From contig JARGXX010000117.1 of NCBI GenBank assembly GCA_030374765.1, forward strand, positions 1,364,001 to 1,428,000: 64,000 nt of DNA. Direction: 5' to 3'. Shown one piece after another: positions 20,624 to 29,979 of this stretch. Both the position numbers and the translations under genes were made by a program. Origin of the DNA: Agarophyton chilense. Taxonomy: Eukaryota; Rhodophyta; Florideophyceae; Gracilariales; Gracilariaceae. Position 1 is the stretch's first letter. Every line of letters starts with the position of its first letter. A model generated the notes under the pieces. The model saw only the letters and a list, made by a program, of their open reading frames with translations, was not told where the DNA came from and searched no databases.

Positions 20624-22431
20624 TGTTGAAGATGGAGTGAGTGCGTTAACGACCGGGGGTGATTGAAAGCGGTTCTACTGAGAAGCACTTTAACCGACCA
20701 TGAAAGAAGTGTTACAGCTTAAGTAGGGGCTGGCAGGCCGAATAGAACAGATCCCAAATCATGATTGGTGCAGACAATCAGAACAGGGGCCATTTTCTAC
20801 GCCTCGACGGCACTAAGAAGATGTCGCGTTGTGGTAGTGTGGCCGGTAGGCCATTTGCGACGTAGCGGGGGCTATGTGAAGAACGACTGCGGGAGAGAAG
20901 ACTGCCAAAACCAGAGCCCCTTGCTCATGGCGAAAAGGGATTGCTGACGTGACGAATCGTTGGAAGCGTAGGAGATAGAGAAGAGCAGCGCGACGTCTCT
21001 TTTCTACCGGTTGCGCGAATATCTTTGGAAATGTTTCTATGCTCCGTGGATTAATTGCTCGTAGGTTAACAATCCTACTTTACCCACACATAAATGTACA
21101 TGTGTCAAATGGCGCACAGTGCAAACTCCTCCTAATCTTAAATAAATTATGGTTTGTTTGAGGTTGTGGAGGTCTACAGTAGGTGTAAGCCATCTTTTAC
21201 AATCAGGCAGTTTCTTGGCACAGAAAAAACTCTGATACTGTAGCACGCTACGCTATCGCAATATCTCCAGCGTGCAAGCGCAAGCAGTGTGACCGGAGAG
21301 ATAAAGCAAACGGCACGTCGAAGAAATCTTTAAGGAGTTCCGAACGCCAAGCTTACGGAAGAGCTGCAAAGTCAAAGACAATGACTATTAGTGATGCATC
21401 ACAACTTGAAATATGTCACACTTGAATTGGCGCGCTTACGTGTAGTTTCGTCCGTTCCGGTGTGCTTCCAGTATTCCTTTACAATCATATTGTCATGCCC
21501 ACATCATCTCGTTCTACCGGTGCACGACTGTATGGGCTCGAACGTTGCGTACTAGCGAAAATCGTCTTTCTTAGGAATCTTTCGACGTTCGGTTCACCAC
21601 TTTGTATCAGACACGAGCGATAGGCATGATGAGGAACCCAACAGCCCGATGTGAGCGATGTGTTGCTTCACTCAAACCATCTACAATTGGACCATCTGCC
21701 CCTCGTATTCTTGCAAATCATTTCTTCTCCTTGACTCAACTGCAAGCTCGCTACACTCAATCCCTTATGGTTCGAAAAGACCAAACACAGAGGCGTCAGT
21801 GTGGGGAAAATCTGGTGATCGCGAAGCAAATGCCTTTTGGACTGTCTGTGAACCAAGGCTATGTTTCCCATCTATTGCCAGGTGTGCAGATTCGAATAGT
21901 CTCGATTTCTCAAGTAACGAGACACCATCTACAGTTTAACAGCCCTTCTCGAGCACCGTGACGCACTTTACTGTTTGACCCTATGTATTATCACTTGCTT
22001 GATTTCTAATACCTTTCCGAATTGTTGGCTGTAATAGCTCCTGGCCATGTGTAGGGTGTCTCTACTATTGCGGTCAAGAGGCTCGACATTCAGCCCATTC
22101 CAAAGAATCATCGCCTGTCTGGCTATCCCCGTCATTGCTGTCAGACTTGGGAGACCTATACGATCAGCACAAGCAGGCATGCTCCTTTATCGGAGAACAT
22201 GTCAAGTAAAGTTTCTTCTCAGACAATGTCAAGGATCAAATTCCCCATCGTACCCCTTCAATCCAGAAATTCTTATCATGAAAAGGTTGGGTCCGCTTCG
22301 CATTCTACGAAATTAGTATTTATTTAACAGTTTCTAAGGTTATTCACTATGATATCTACATGAGTAATCGACTTCACGTATTTGGGTCCCTCGTCCCTGC
22401 CAAAACGTTGGGCAAGCTACCCTCAGTATCT
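20624..22431. other. Intergenic region, transaldolase promoter side
   Basis: About 1.8 kb with no convincing coding frame or RNA gene. It must hold the transaldolase promoter and the 3' end of the next minus-strand gene. No clear TATA box was identified. Confidence 0.6.
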
Positions 22432-23712
22432 CTACACGCTTCCACGGCCATACACATCTCGAGCAATGCCAAATCCTCCTATGTCTTCTGGTGCTTCGAG
22501 TGACTCAGCTTGTGCTTGTGCTTCTTCGCGTCTGCGGGAGCTGAAGATGGCCAAAACGCCACCAACTGCCACAGCAAGAAGGGCCAAGCCAAGAACCGAC
22601 AGTCCAGCTATTAGTCCCACATTCGTTCCAACTCCAACTGGGCTACCGTTACCCAGAACCTTGTCTGCGCTAGACCTTACAAACTCTACTGAGAGGTCAT
22701 TATCAAACAACACCGCATCCGATGCCGCTTCTCCATCTCTTGTGACACGGATTTTCAATGGGAAAATACCCTCATCGATTGATCCGACGAAGCGCACCTT
22801 TTGATCGAAGTCAAAAAACTCCGAACCCTCACGGGTCGCTTTAAACACACTGTCTCCAATCACCGCCTTCATCGCGGGGAAGTCCGCTGCATTATACACA
22901 TCCAACTTGAATTCCGCAGTCCCGTTGGGTGAAACTTCCGCAACGAGCTCCCCTTTCTGCGAAATTACCACTGGTGGGGAAGGAACATCTGGCACAGAGA
23001 TCCGCACTACCGTCTCATACAATTCGCCATTGATCTCCAGATCTGCAAACTCAATCGTAACAACGACACTTCCAGTCCGATACGGACTCAACGACAAGGA
23101 CATTTCATTCCCGGAAACTTCAACACCCGATTCCAGCAGAAGCGGGTTTTCTCCAGTTCCACGTGCCGAGCGAATGAAAGGCTTTCCTTTCAGACTAATA
23201 CCGGGCGGTGCGTGCGCAACAGCCTGGAACACCCGCGGAGCAGATTCCCGAGTTGTGAAGGAAGTGTATTCAATCCCCTCACTCTCATCACCTGAAATCA
23301 TTTTGCGGTCGCCATTAATCACTTCGTAGAAAACCACCCCGTACACCGAATGCATTGTGGCAACCCGAGGGCGATTTTCTGCGCCATTGGCCGAGAGAGT
23401 TATTGCTTCGACAGAGTAGTTCACTTCTCCAGGTTGTCCGTCGAAGAATAGATTCACCGAAATATTGTATAGACCCGGAGATACTTCAGAGAACAAAATG
23501 TCGTGCGATGTGAGAACTTCGCTATTTTGAGAAATAAGAGTTACTGCTGTTAAGGTTTCATCGGCTGATACGGACAGGAGGAATGTTTGTGTTGATTGAG
23601 CAGATCCGTACTGTAACAAACTCAGTTGCGAACCTGATTCCAAGACCAGTTGAGAAATAACCAATGAAGGAAACACTAAAAGGAGAGATGTAATGATAGT
23701 CACGACGAACAT
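22432..23712 (-). CDS. Type I membrane glycoprotein (426 aa), function unknown
   Basis: I chose the ATG at 23712 because it opens a signal peptide (MFVVTIITSLLLVFPSLVIS); the upstream 100 codons of open frame look non-coding. The lumenal part (about residues 21-350) is beta-rich in character and has several N-glycosylation sequons (YNIS, VNYS, PNGT, GNGS). One membrane segment (VGLIAGLSVLGLALLAVAVGGVLAIF) is followed by SSRRREE and a tail of about 40 residues. The layout is that of an ER/Golgi or surface receptor-like protein. Overall shape recalls ribophorin-like subunits, but I see no diagnostic match. Intronless. Confidence 0.75.
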   Translation of the reverse strand: MFVVTIITSLLLVFPSLVISQLVLESGSQLSLLQYGSAQSTQTFLLSVSADETLTAVTLISQNSEVLTSHDILFSEVSPGLYNISVNLFFDGQPGEVNYSVEAITLSANGAENRPRVATMHSVYGVVFYEVINGDRKMISGDESEGIEYTSFTTRESAPRVFQAVAHAPPGISLKGKPFIRSARGTGENPLLLESGVEVSGNEMSLSLSPYRTGSVVVTIEFADLEINGELYETVVRISVPDVPSPPVVISQKGELVAEVSPNGTAEFKLDVYNAADFPAMKAVIGDSVFKATREGSEFFDFDQKVRFVGSIDEGIFPLKIRVTRDGEAASDAVLFDNDLSVEFVRSSADKVLGNGSPVGVGTNVGLIAGLSVLGLALLAVAVGGVLAIFSSRRREEAQAQAESLEAPEDIGGFGIARDVYGRGSV

Positions 23713-25064
23713 TTCGATCGCGCTATGGAAATTATGCTTCACTTCAAGGGCTATTGCGGACCTCCACGATTTCCGACGGTGAGGATGTTGAGAAGACACT
23801 GCGGTGGAGGGGGGGGAAACATAATCGCTTAAGTACGAACCTGGAGGCTGTCTGGGTTGCGCCCAAAGATCCAGGTTCGCTGGCTCTTTCAGATCGCAGG
23901 GGTGTCCCTTGCAAAGAATGGCGAGGTTCACCCCAGGCTTGTCCGGTGTATCTCTTTCGGGGCCCGGGAGCAACGCACCACAAAGGACATCGTCTGCTAG
24001 AAAAGGAAACATACTCTTGAATTATTAACACCCGATTCGTAGCAGCTAACGGCGACGGAATGAACAGGTTTCGATTGTGCACATGCCCAAGTGCGTAGCA
24101 GTACGAGAAGATGAATTGATGTCCATTCAAGTCACTGACCGAAATTGAATGAGTCCCTTATCAGGGCAATACATCGTGCCTAATGTAGAATTGGCATGTG
24201 GTCAAAACACGCCTTGTGCGAATGCTGGGAGGATGAGGTTGTCATCACGACACAGCTTGTATCATAAAGATACACAACGAAAAACTGAAGGATGCAATGC
24301 TTAAGCAACGCGAAGCAGGAAGTGCTGGTTGTCGAAGTCAGAGTGGTTGGTTGGGAAACCTGCGCAATAGGTTTCCAAATGTTCAGAAGCGATGAGCAGG
24401 TTTACCCTTCTCCCAACGTTGTGACTCAAAAAGTAATGGATCGCTCTCTTTGAGGTATACCTCCTTTACTCTTACAAAACAACACTTACAACTGCGAGAG
24501 CTTTCCATCGAGCTCTCTCTCTGCTAAGGTGGACGACAAATTCTTATTTCGATTGTGATCGCTTTACTCGTTTGAAGAAGTTCCTTGTGCTTAACGAAGC
24601 CCCTCTCACTTTAAGCCTCCACAATAGATAATCATTTTCGACACTGTCTATCGTATCTTAGGGCGGTGTGTAAACAGAGAGACAATCGACAACGTAAACG
24701 CCGAGACTGCTTATATTTATTTTTAAAAAAAGAGCTGTAAAATTATGTTGACCAAAGTTGTCCGAACATGGAGGTCCTGATTTTGCTGGCCCGCCGTCCC
24801 ATTGAGGGCGCTCGTCAGCATGGCAAAAAATCAGGCCTGAACCAAAAATCTTGGGTTTCTGCCGTTACAAAAGTCCTCGGTATCCCGAGCGGATCGCTGG
24901 GATATCGGCGCCTCTAAAGCGCCGGTCTCCCAGCAGAAGTTTGTCAAGATGTAAGAGATGATAGGAAAAATACTGCATATTCTTCCTTTATCGGATACTC
25001 CATCCAAACGTTTTGGTTCGCAAGCCACGTGCAGATATTATTTCCTGCGCCAGTTAAATCCCAC
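23713..25064. other. Intergenic region
   Basis: About 1.35 kb between divergent genes (minus 22432-23712 and plus from 25065). It should hold both promoters. I see no RNA gene or element ends; short GC-rich inverted repeats are present around 24780-24935. Confidence 0.55.
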
Positions 25065-25517
25065 ATGTTTGCCTTTGGGACTGCGCGTCCTTTCCGCACA
25101 GTTTTGAACGTTCCCCTTCTACATTGCTTCCCAGCTTCTCTTCCACCACTAACTTCTACTCGCGCTCAGTTTCAATCGCGGCTCTTTGTACTAACTTCTA
25201 CTCGCGCTCTTTTTCAATCTCGTTTTCAGATGTTCCCGGAGCTCGTCCAGAGAGAGATTGCTTCTTTTTCACCAACAAAACCCCCATCACAAACGTCTCT
25301 ACCAAGTGCCGCTGAACCGAATTTGTTTCTTGCAGAGGATACAGTTCAGCTCAACCATGATGCAGAAAACTTTCAATCTCTTCAATTTGAAATTCTGAAA
25401 ATGGAGCTCGCGTTTTCTTACGACTACCTTTCGTCTCGGACGACCAGGATACTTCAAACTATTCTCAGAGAGGTTCGGCGTAACCTTTCTGGCTCGAAGC
25501 TCGTTCTCGTCGCTTGA
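25065..25517 (+). CDS. Unrecognised ORF (150 aa), first part of a split frame
   Basis: From ATG 25065. The N-terminal third contains a 14-residue tandem repeat (TSTRAQFQSRLFVL / TSTRALFQSRFQ), then a Pro/Ser stretch and a predicted helical C-terminus (LKMELAFSYDYLSSRTTRI). It ends in TGA at 25515-25517, and the next codons in the same frame are ATG ATG of the following ORF. The two may be one gene of about 373 residues with a premature stop, or a readthrough pair. No family recognised. Confidence 0.4.
   Translation: MFAFGTARPFRTVLNVPLLHCFPASLPPLTSTRAQFQSRLFVLTSTRALFQSRFQMFPELVQREIASFSPTKPPSQTSLPSAAEPNLFLAEDTVQLNHDAENFQSLQFEILKMELAFSYDYLSSRTTRILQTILREVRRNLSGSKLVLVA
25149..25232 (+). repeat. 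42-bp tandem duplication inside a coding frame
   Basis: Two copies start at 25149 and 25191 (CTAACTTCTACTCGCGCTC). The period is a multiple of three, so the frame is kept, and a 14-residue protein repeat results. Confidence 0.75.
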
Positions 25518-26189
25518 ATGATGCTGCACATTCACTCTGAAGTTTGCCGGAATATTATGCCGGTTTCGCTTTTACTTAGTATTGTACCGAATGATTGTCG
25601 CAACTACATGCGCACAATAGACTGCCTGTCGTGCAAATATCCGCCTGGTGTTCCAGATCTATTGCAAGCGATTACTAGTGTCGCGGAGAGAACTAAATTC
25701 GGTCATGACATTTCCCACACCCTGGTTGTTTCTAAAGCGGCATCTCTAACGAAGGATTTAGAAAAGAAGAGGAAAGAAAATTCAACGGATTTCTCGGAAG
25801 AGAAGTTCGCCAGGTTGCTTCTAATGCTGCGAGATGATTTTAAATCCAAACGAACGGTGGAGAGGATTTCGAGTGCACTGTCACGTGAAGCTCAAGACGC
25901 TGGATTGAAACGCCCTGATCTTTGGAATCTACTGGCTGATCGGTTCAACAGCATGGATTTTTGCCCTACTTACTCCTTTGATCCACCAAGACGTTGCGAC
26001 ACATCAAATGCTTCCGACAATACCAGAAAAGAGGACGTTACGAGATCAGGCCAGTTTTCCGGATCTTCTTCAAGGATCCATCTCATTGTCGATTCATCTC
26101 TAACAACAGAACCGAAAAATCGGGGCCGCGAGCTGCGTGGGACACTCACGCGATCCCCCAAGGCAGCTGCACAGACTGCATCGTTGTAA
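25518..26189 (+). CDS. Unrecognised ORF (223 aa), second part of a split frame
   Basis: In frame with 25065-25517 and separated from it by a single TGA. Residues 75-145 are charged and helical (LTKDLEKKRKENSTDFSEEKF onwards), followed by a Ser/Thr/Arg-rich tail. It has no recognised domain. Its TAA lies inside GTAAGT (26188-26193), a perfect 5' splice donor, so the true gene might continue in an exon beyond the E3 insertion at 26353. It is otherwise a plausible conserved hypothetical protein or a pseudogene. Confidence 0.4.
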   Translation: MMLHIHSEVCRNIMPVSLLLSIVPNDCRNYMRTIDCLSCKYPPGVPDLLQAITSVAERTKFGHDISHTLVVSKAASLTKDLEKKRKENSTDFSEEKFARLLLMLRDDFKSKRTVERISSALSREAQDAGLKRPDLWNLLADRFNSMDFCPTYSFDPPRRCDTSNASDNTRKEDVTRSGQFSGSSSRIHLIVDSSLTTEPKNRGRELRGTLTRSPKAAAQTASL

Positions 26190-26352
26190 GTATCCCAAAG
26201 TTTGAGATTTATTCCAATGGCGGCCCCACGATGCTGAACGATAAAGGAACTCTCAATACGGATGAAGCTTGCACATCCCCTCTTCGAATTCTTGATGAGA
26301 TCTGCATAAAACGCTACGTGTTAATGTCCAGTCTCGCCCATTCCGATTTCAA

Positions 26353-27126
26353 TGTGGTATTCCACTGACGACAGTATAGGTCTCGGTGCAGTGGGTATCC
26401 ACAGAAATAACAGCGAAAAGCGGGTGTCGCCTTGCGAGCGACGGTTCTTAGATAAGAATAGAGTGTGTGGAAAGCAGCCAGGTGTGCCTGAACAATGGGG
26501 AAAATAGGTGGATTCACGAGGCGGATGTCCAAATGCGGCGGTACGTAATGCACACGAGACCGGCTCGACAACCCTTGTGACAACATAAATAACCAGGTAA
26601 CAGTAGAGAAAACAACACACACACACACAGAAAGCCGTAGAAAAAGGGCAGTAAACGTGCAACAGTGGAGGGTACCCTCGGAACAAGAGCTATAGCTCAG
26701 AACGGTTAAGAACTGATATTATAGGTGCTCCTTTGTGATAAACCACTTTAGGATTTCTAGGACTCACCAAGATGGTGTTCAAGTTCGTTGGTGGTTCTTG
26801 GTTGGCCTTCGCCGTCCTCACCTGGGCCTTGCGCCCTTTAATGTGCCAAGAGGCAAAGAAAGTACTGCACAGTAAGGCATACACGTGGTGTGCCACTACA
26901 TAATTATCTAAATAATACCAAATAAAATATTTGGTGATGACACCTTACAGTGTACACTAAATACAGTACTTCCTTATTAAATTTCTCCTGTCCCAATCTT
27001 TCCATGAAGTGATTCTTCTCATAACTTCTTGTAATCGAGTATAGCCCAAGCAATAGCTTATGAATACCGTATCGCGACTTCGTAGTATTTCGATCGTTCG
27101 AACTCAGGTGCATTCAGAATGCTACA
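26353..27126 (-). repeat. E3 3' LTR
   Basis: On the plus strand it runs TGTGGTATTCCACT...GAATGCTACA, 774 bp. An (AC)n run is at about 26612. It pairs with 44650-45423. Confidence 0.93.
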
Positions 27127-27139
27127 TATCCCCCCCGTT
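27127..27139 (-). promoter_or_regulatory. E3 polypurine tract
   Basis: AACGGGGGGGATA on the minus strand stands directly before the TGTAGC start of the 3' LTR. Confidence 0.85.
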
Positions 27140-27167
27140 AAAAGCAGAACCCCTGCGACGCATTGTC

Positions 27168-27173
27168 TATAAA
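27168..27173 (+). promoter_or_regulatory. TATA box upstream of E3 aORF
   Basis: TATAAA in the correct orientation, 131 bp upstream of the aORF ATG at 27304, and inside the 3' LTR. It is the clearest of the three TATA-like boxes found before aORF copies. Confidence 0.55.
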
Positions 27174-27303
27174 CTCAATCGCAGCGCGCTTCAGGGACAT
27201 TCTAATTCTTCTTTCCGTATCACAACCTTGTGTTTTCTCACTCCACCTTGCGATCATCTCGCTATTCCATCCTTCAAGCTTTTCTTGTATCCGACATCTC
27301 GAG

Positions 27304-29827
27304 ATGAGCAACCTTCCGTCTTACATGGTCAATCCACCTCCGTCCTATGACGATCTTGAAAACTCTCCGTTTAAGCAGACTTCTGCGCCGCCTAGTGGTT
27401 CCGCTTCACTCTCCCGAACTGTCCCTTTGCTGCAATCGGCTTCCAGACCTGGTCCTGCATACCTTTCCTCCACAGCAGCTGTTCTTCAACCTGCGTCCTC
27501 CTCCGTACAAAGGTTCCCACATTACGCGGACTTCGTCGGCCGAGACCCCCTGCAGCACTCTGCCTTATGCGCGCGAGCACCTTGGTTTTTGAAGAGCAAC
27601 GTCCTCCAGGGAGGTTTTTGGGGACTTAAGTTTTTTCCGGAGCCTCCGGCGTGCAACCTCGTTATGAGTAGGAGTAATCCGTTTTCACGGCGATGGCCGG
27701 AACGCCGGTGATGCACCGGCGGGACCGGGTGCCATACACGTGGCCGCAGCACCCGCGCGACACGTGGCCGCCAGATTGGCCCCCTTTATTAGACGGACAT
27801 TTAGCTATTTAGGATAGACTTTATTTATTCTGTTCTACGGTGACTACAGTACTTAGGCCGCCGGCCTCGTGGCCGCTGGTCCAGTAAAGTCTCCCCAACA
27901 AGGGTGATCTTGGTCTTCCAGATCTTGGCTCTGGGTCGAACCGCCTGCACGGATATACAACTCCTTACGGAGGGATTTCCCGTGGTGCACGGCTTCCCAA
28001 CCCCCCTTGGACGTTCAAGCAGCCTTCGTGTGTTGGGTATCTATTCCCACTTTCGTGGTTCCGCCCGTGTATACGGTTTGCTACACCCGGCAGTGCCGGC
28101 TATTCCCGAGTCCCCTCTTGCGACTCGTGGTCAACCTCGCCCTCTTGCCTCCGTTCCCATTTTCCTTCCCTTTTCCTCCCCTTCATTGGGCGATTCCCGC
28201 TCTTGCGGCTCGCACTGACACCTGTCGTCCTCGCCACTCTCGTGGGTTTTGCCTCCTCAGAGGATACGAAAGCACCGCTTCGGCGGATATTCTCGGCTTC
28301 TTTCAGCCTCCCTGCGCCCGTGGCGACGGTTCGGCTCCGGCTTACACCCGGCATTGCGCGCCGATCCCTGGGAGGGCTCTACCGCGCCGGTTACCTCGTG
28401 AGAGGAAGATCCGGACGTCTTCGTAGGTTTTCCCCCTTGGGGGCGTTGTCCTACAGTTTTTACCTGTGGAGGTCCACGAAGAAGCTCTGATGAATCAGTA
28501 TGTGGTCGCCGGTTGCGTTCCCGATGTTATCAAATGGAATGTTTTGCTTACAACAGATTGGTTAAGCCATTGCGCCGTCCCAAACCATGCGATCAGTCGC
28601 TTCGGAAACGAAAGCTTGCCCGAAGCTCGGGAACGATTCCCTCGTCTGGTATACCAGCGTTTACGCCGCATTATCAGCTCGGTGCCTCTCAATGAGGATT
28701 GGCAATTCGATATCTGCTGTGCCAGAACAAATGGCGAGGTCTACTCGTATGGCGAGAACCTAGCGGCTTTGGATGTCCAAAGGTGGCGCGGTGTTCGTGA
28801 AGTATCCAACGGGGCCCTCTGTTCTGACAGTCCTCAATTACGCGCGTAATTCCGCTATCTCCGCAAACGGGATAGTCCGTATTGGGAATTCCCCCGGTGG
28901 GAACGTCGTACCAGATCTCGACTGGGATACTTGGTTCCATACCAGATGCTCGAAGTGGAACTAATTCGGTATAACTCGCACGTCGGGCTCTACGTGCCGA
29001 TTCCTCAATACTGGTATGAGATCGAGAGTCCTCGTGGCTGTCCTGTGGAGCTTCCTCCTTCAATCACCTACGGAGGTTCCTCACTCGCGAATGATCTGTT
29101 TTCCGGTTATTGGGTAGTCGTCTACAGTGAATTCATCGCGAAAATAGCCGTGTTCATCCTTTGGGATTTATACGAAACATATCGTTTGTGGTATATGAGC
29201 CCGATTGCTCGACAACTTGCGAGAGAACTCGATCTGTCACTCTTCCTGGGTTCACGTGCCAATCACGAAAAATTTCTGCGTCTGATGAATGTCATTGACC
29301 AGATTGACTGGACCCTTGTTCCTTCTGAACAGCAGACTAGAGGACGTCCTCGTCGCGACCATTCACTCGGAAGAACCGGTCCCAGCGATGACTTTGTCTG
29401 GTACGACCCCTGGACTAACCAGCATATCGACGGCGATCACGCCAAAGCTCTGCGGGAAACTCCGCGAGCAATGTCTCCAACCCAGACAACTGGTTGCATA
29501 CACGAGCCAACTGCTCAGAATGCCGACGCACTCGTTGACGAGATGCAGGAAATCTATTACGACAAAGAGCCAGAAGAGGTCATCCTCGAGGATCCCGCTT
29601 TGGGTGAGAACGACGGCATAGAGCCAGTGGTCTCTGCAGCGATGCAGAGCGCTGTACCCGAGCCTGTTCGATCCGCAGTGGCTTCCCACAATGCCGAGCT
29701 TGGCCATCTGAGGCAGCTTCTCGAAGACGCTGGGATTCCTCGGCACCATGTTCAAGGAAATCGACAGCAGATGCTGAATCTCTGGCGCTCCTCGATGGGT
29801 ATCAACTGGGATAACCCGAATCCCTAA
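27304..29827 (+). pseudogene. Antisense ORF (aORF) of E3, interrupted by a solo LTR
   Basis: Antisense to E3 gag-pol. It starts at ATG 27304 (MSNLPSYMVNPPPSYDDL) and ends at TAA 29825-29827. If the solo LTR and one copy of its GTTTT duplication are left out of the count, a 550-residue frame is seen with only one further stop, TAA at 28847-28849, in a block that reads LRAEFRYL in E1. Conserved blocks are APWF (split by the LTR), FRYLRKR, TRSRLGYLVPYQMLE, SGYWVVV, NVIDQIDW, FVWYDPW and the C-terminal LRQLLEDAGIPRHHVQ. An acidic stretch precedes the C-terminal motif. No known domain. Function unknown. Confidence 0.8.
27590..28455 (+). repeat. Solo LTR of the E5 family inside the E3 aORF
   Basis: An 866-bp unit, TGAAGAGCAACG...GTCCTACA, which matches the E5 5' LTR (55515-56378) along its length with only scattered differences. 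It is flanked by a perfect 5-bp duplication, GTTTT, at 27585-27589 and 28456-28460. It lands within the conserved APWF codons of the aORF. No internal sequence remains, so it is the product of LTR-LTR recombination. It dates E5-family activity after E3 insertion. Confidence 0.95.
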
Positions 29828-29879
29828 CTTTCTTGCCTGAGGGCCCTGTCAAAAACCGAATAGTGGTAGTCTTCAGATG

Positions 29880-29979
29880 ACCAAAACAAAACGCTTTGAT
29901 CTTCTGCAACTTCTTTGCTTCTTCTTCTTTCTGCGAGGCATCTCCTCTTCTTGCTTCACTTCTCACTTCATGCGGACCT
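29880..29979 (-). repeat. Purine-rich tract (minus strand) between E3 pol and aORF
   Basis: CTTCTTCTTT-type pyrimidine runs on the plus strand, hence purine-rich in the pol sense. It fills the gap between the chromodomain stop (29982-29980) and the aORF stop (29827). Confidence 0.65.

Noticed and set aside
24780..24935. GC-rich short inverted repeats as an RNA gene
   Set aside because: No match to tRNA, snRNA or snoRNA signatures that I can recognise by eye.
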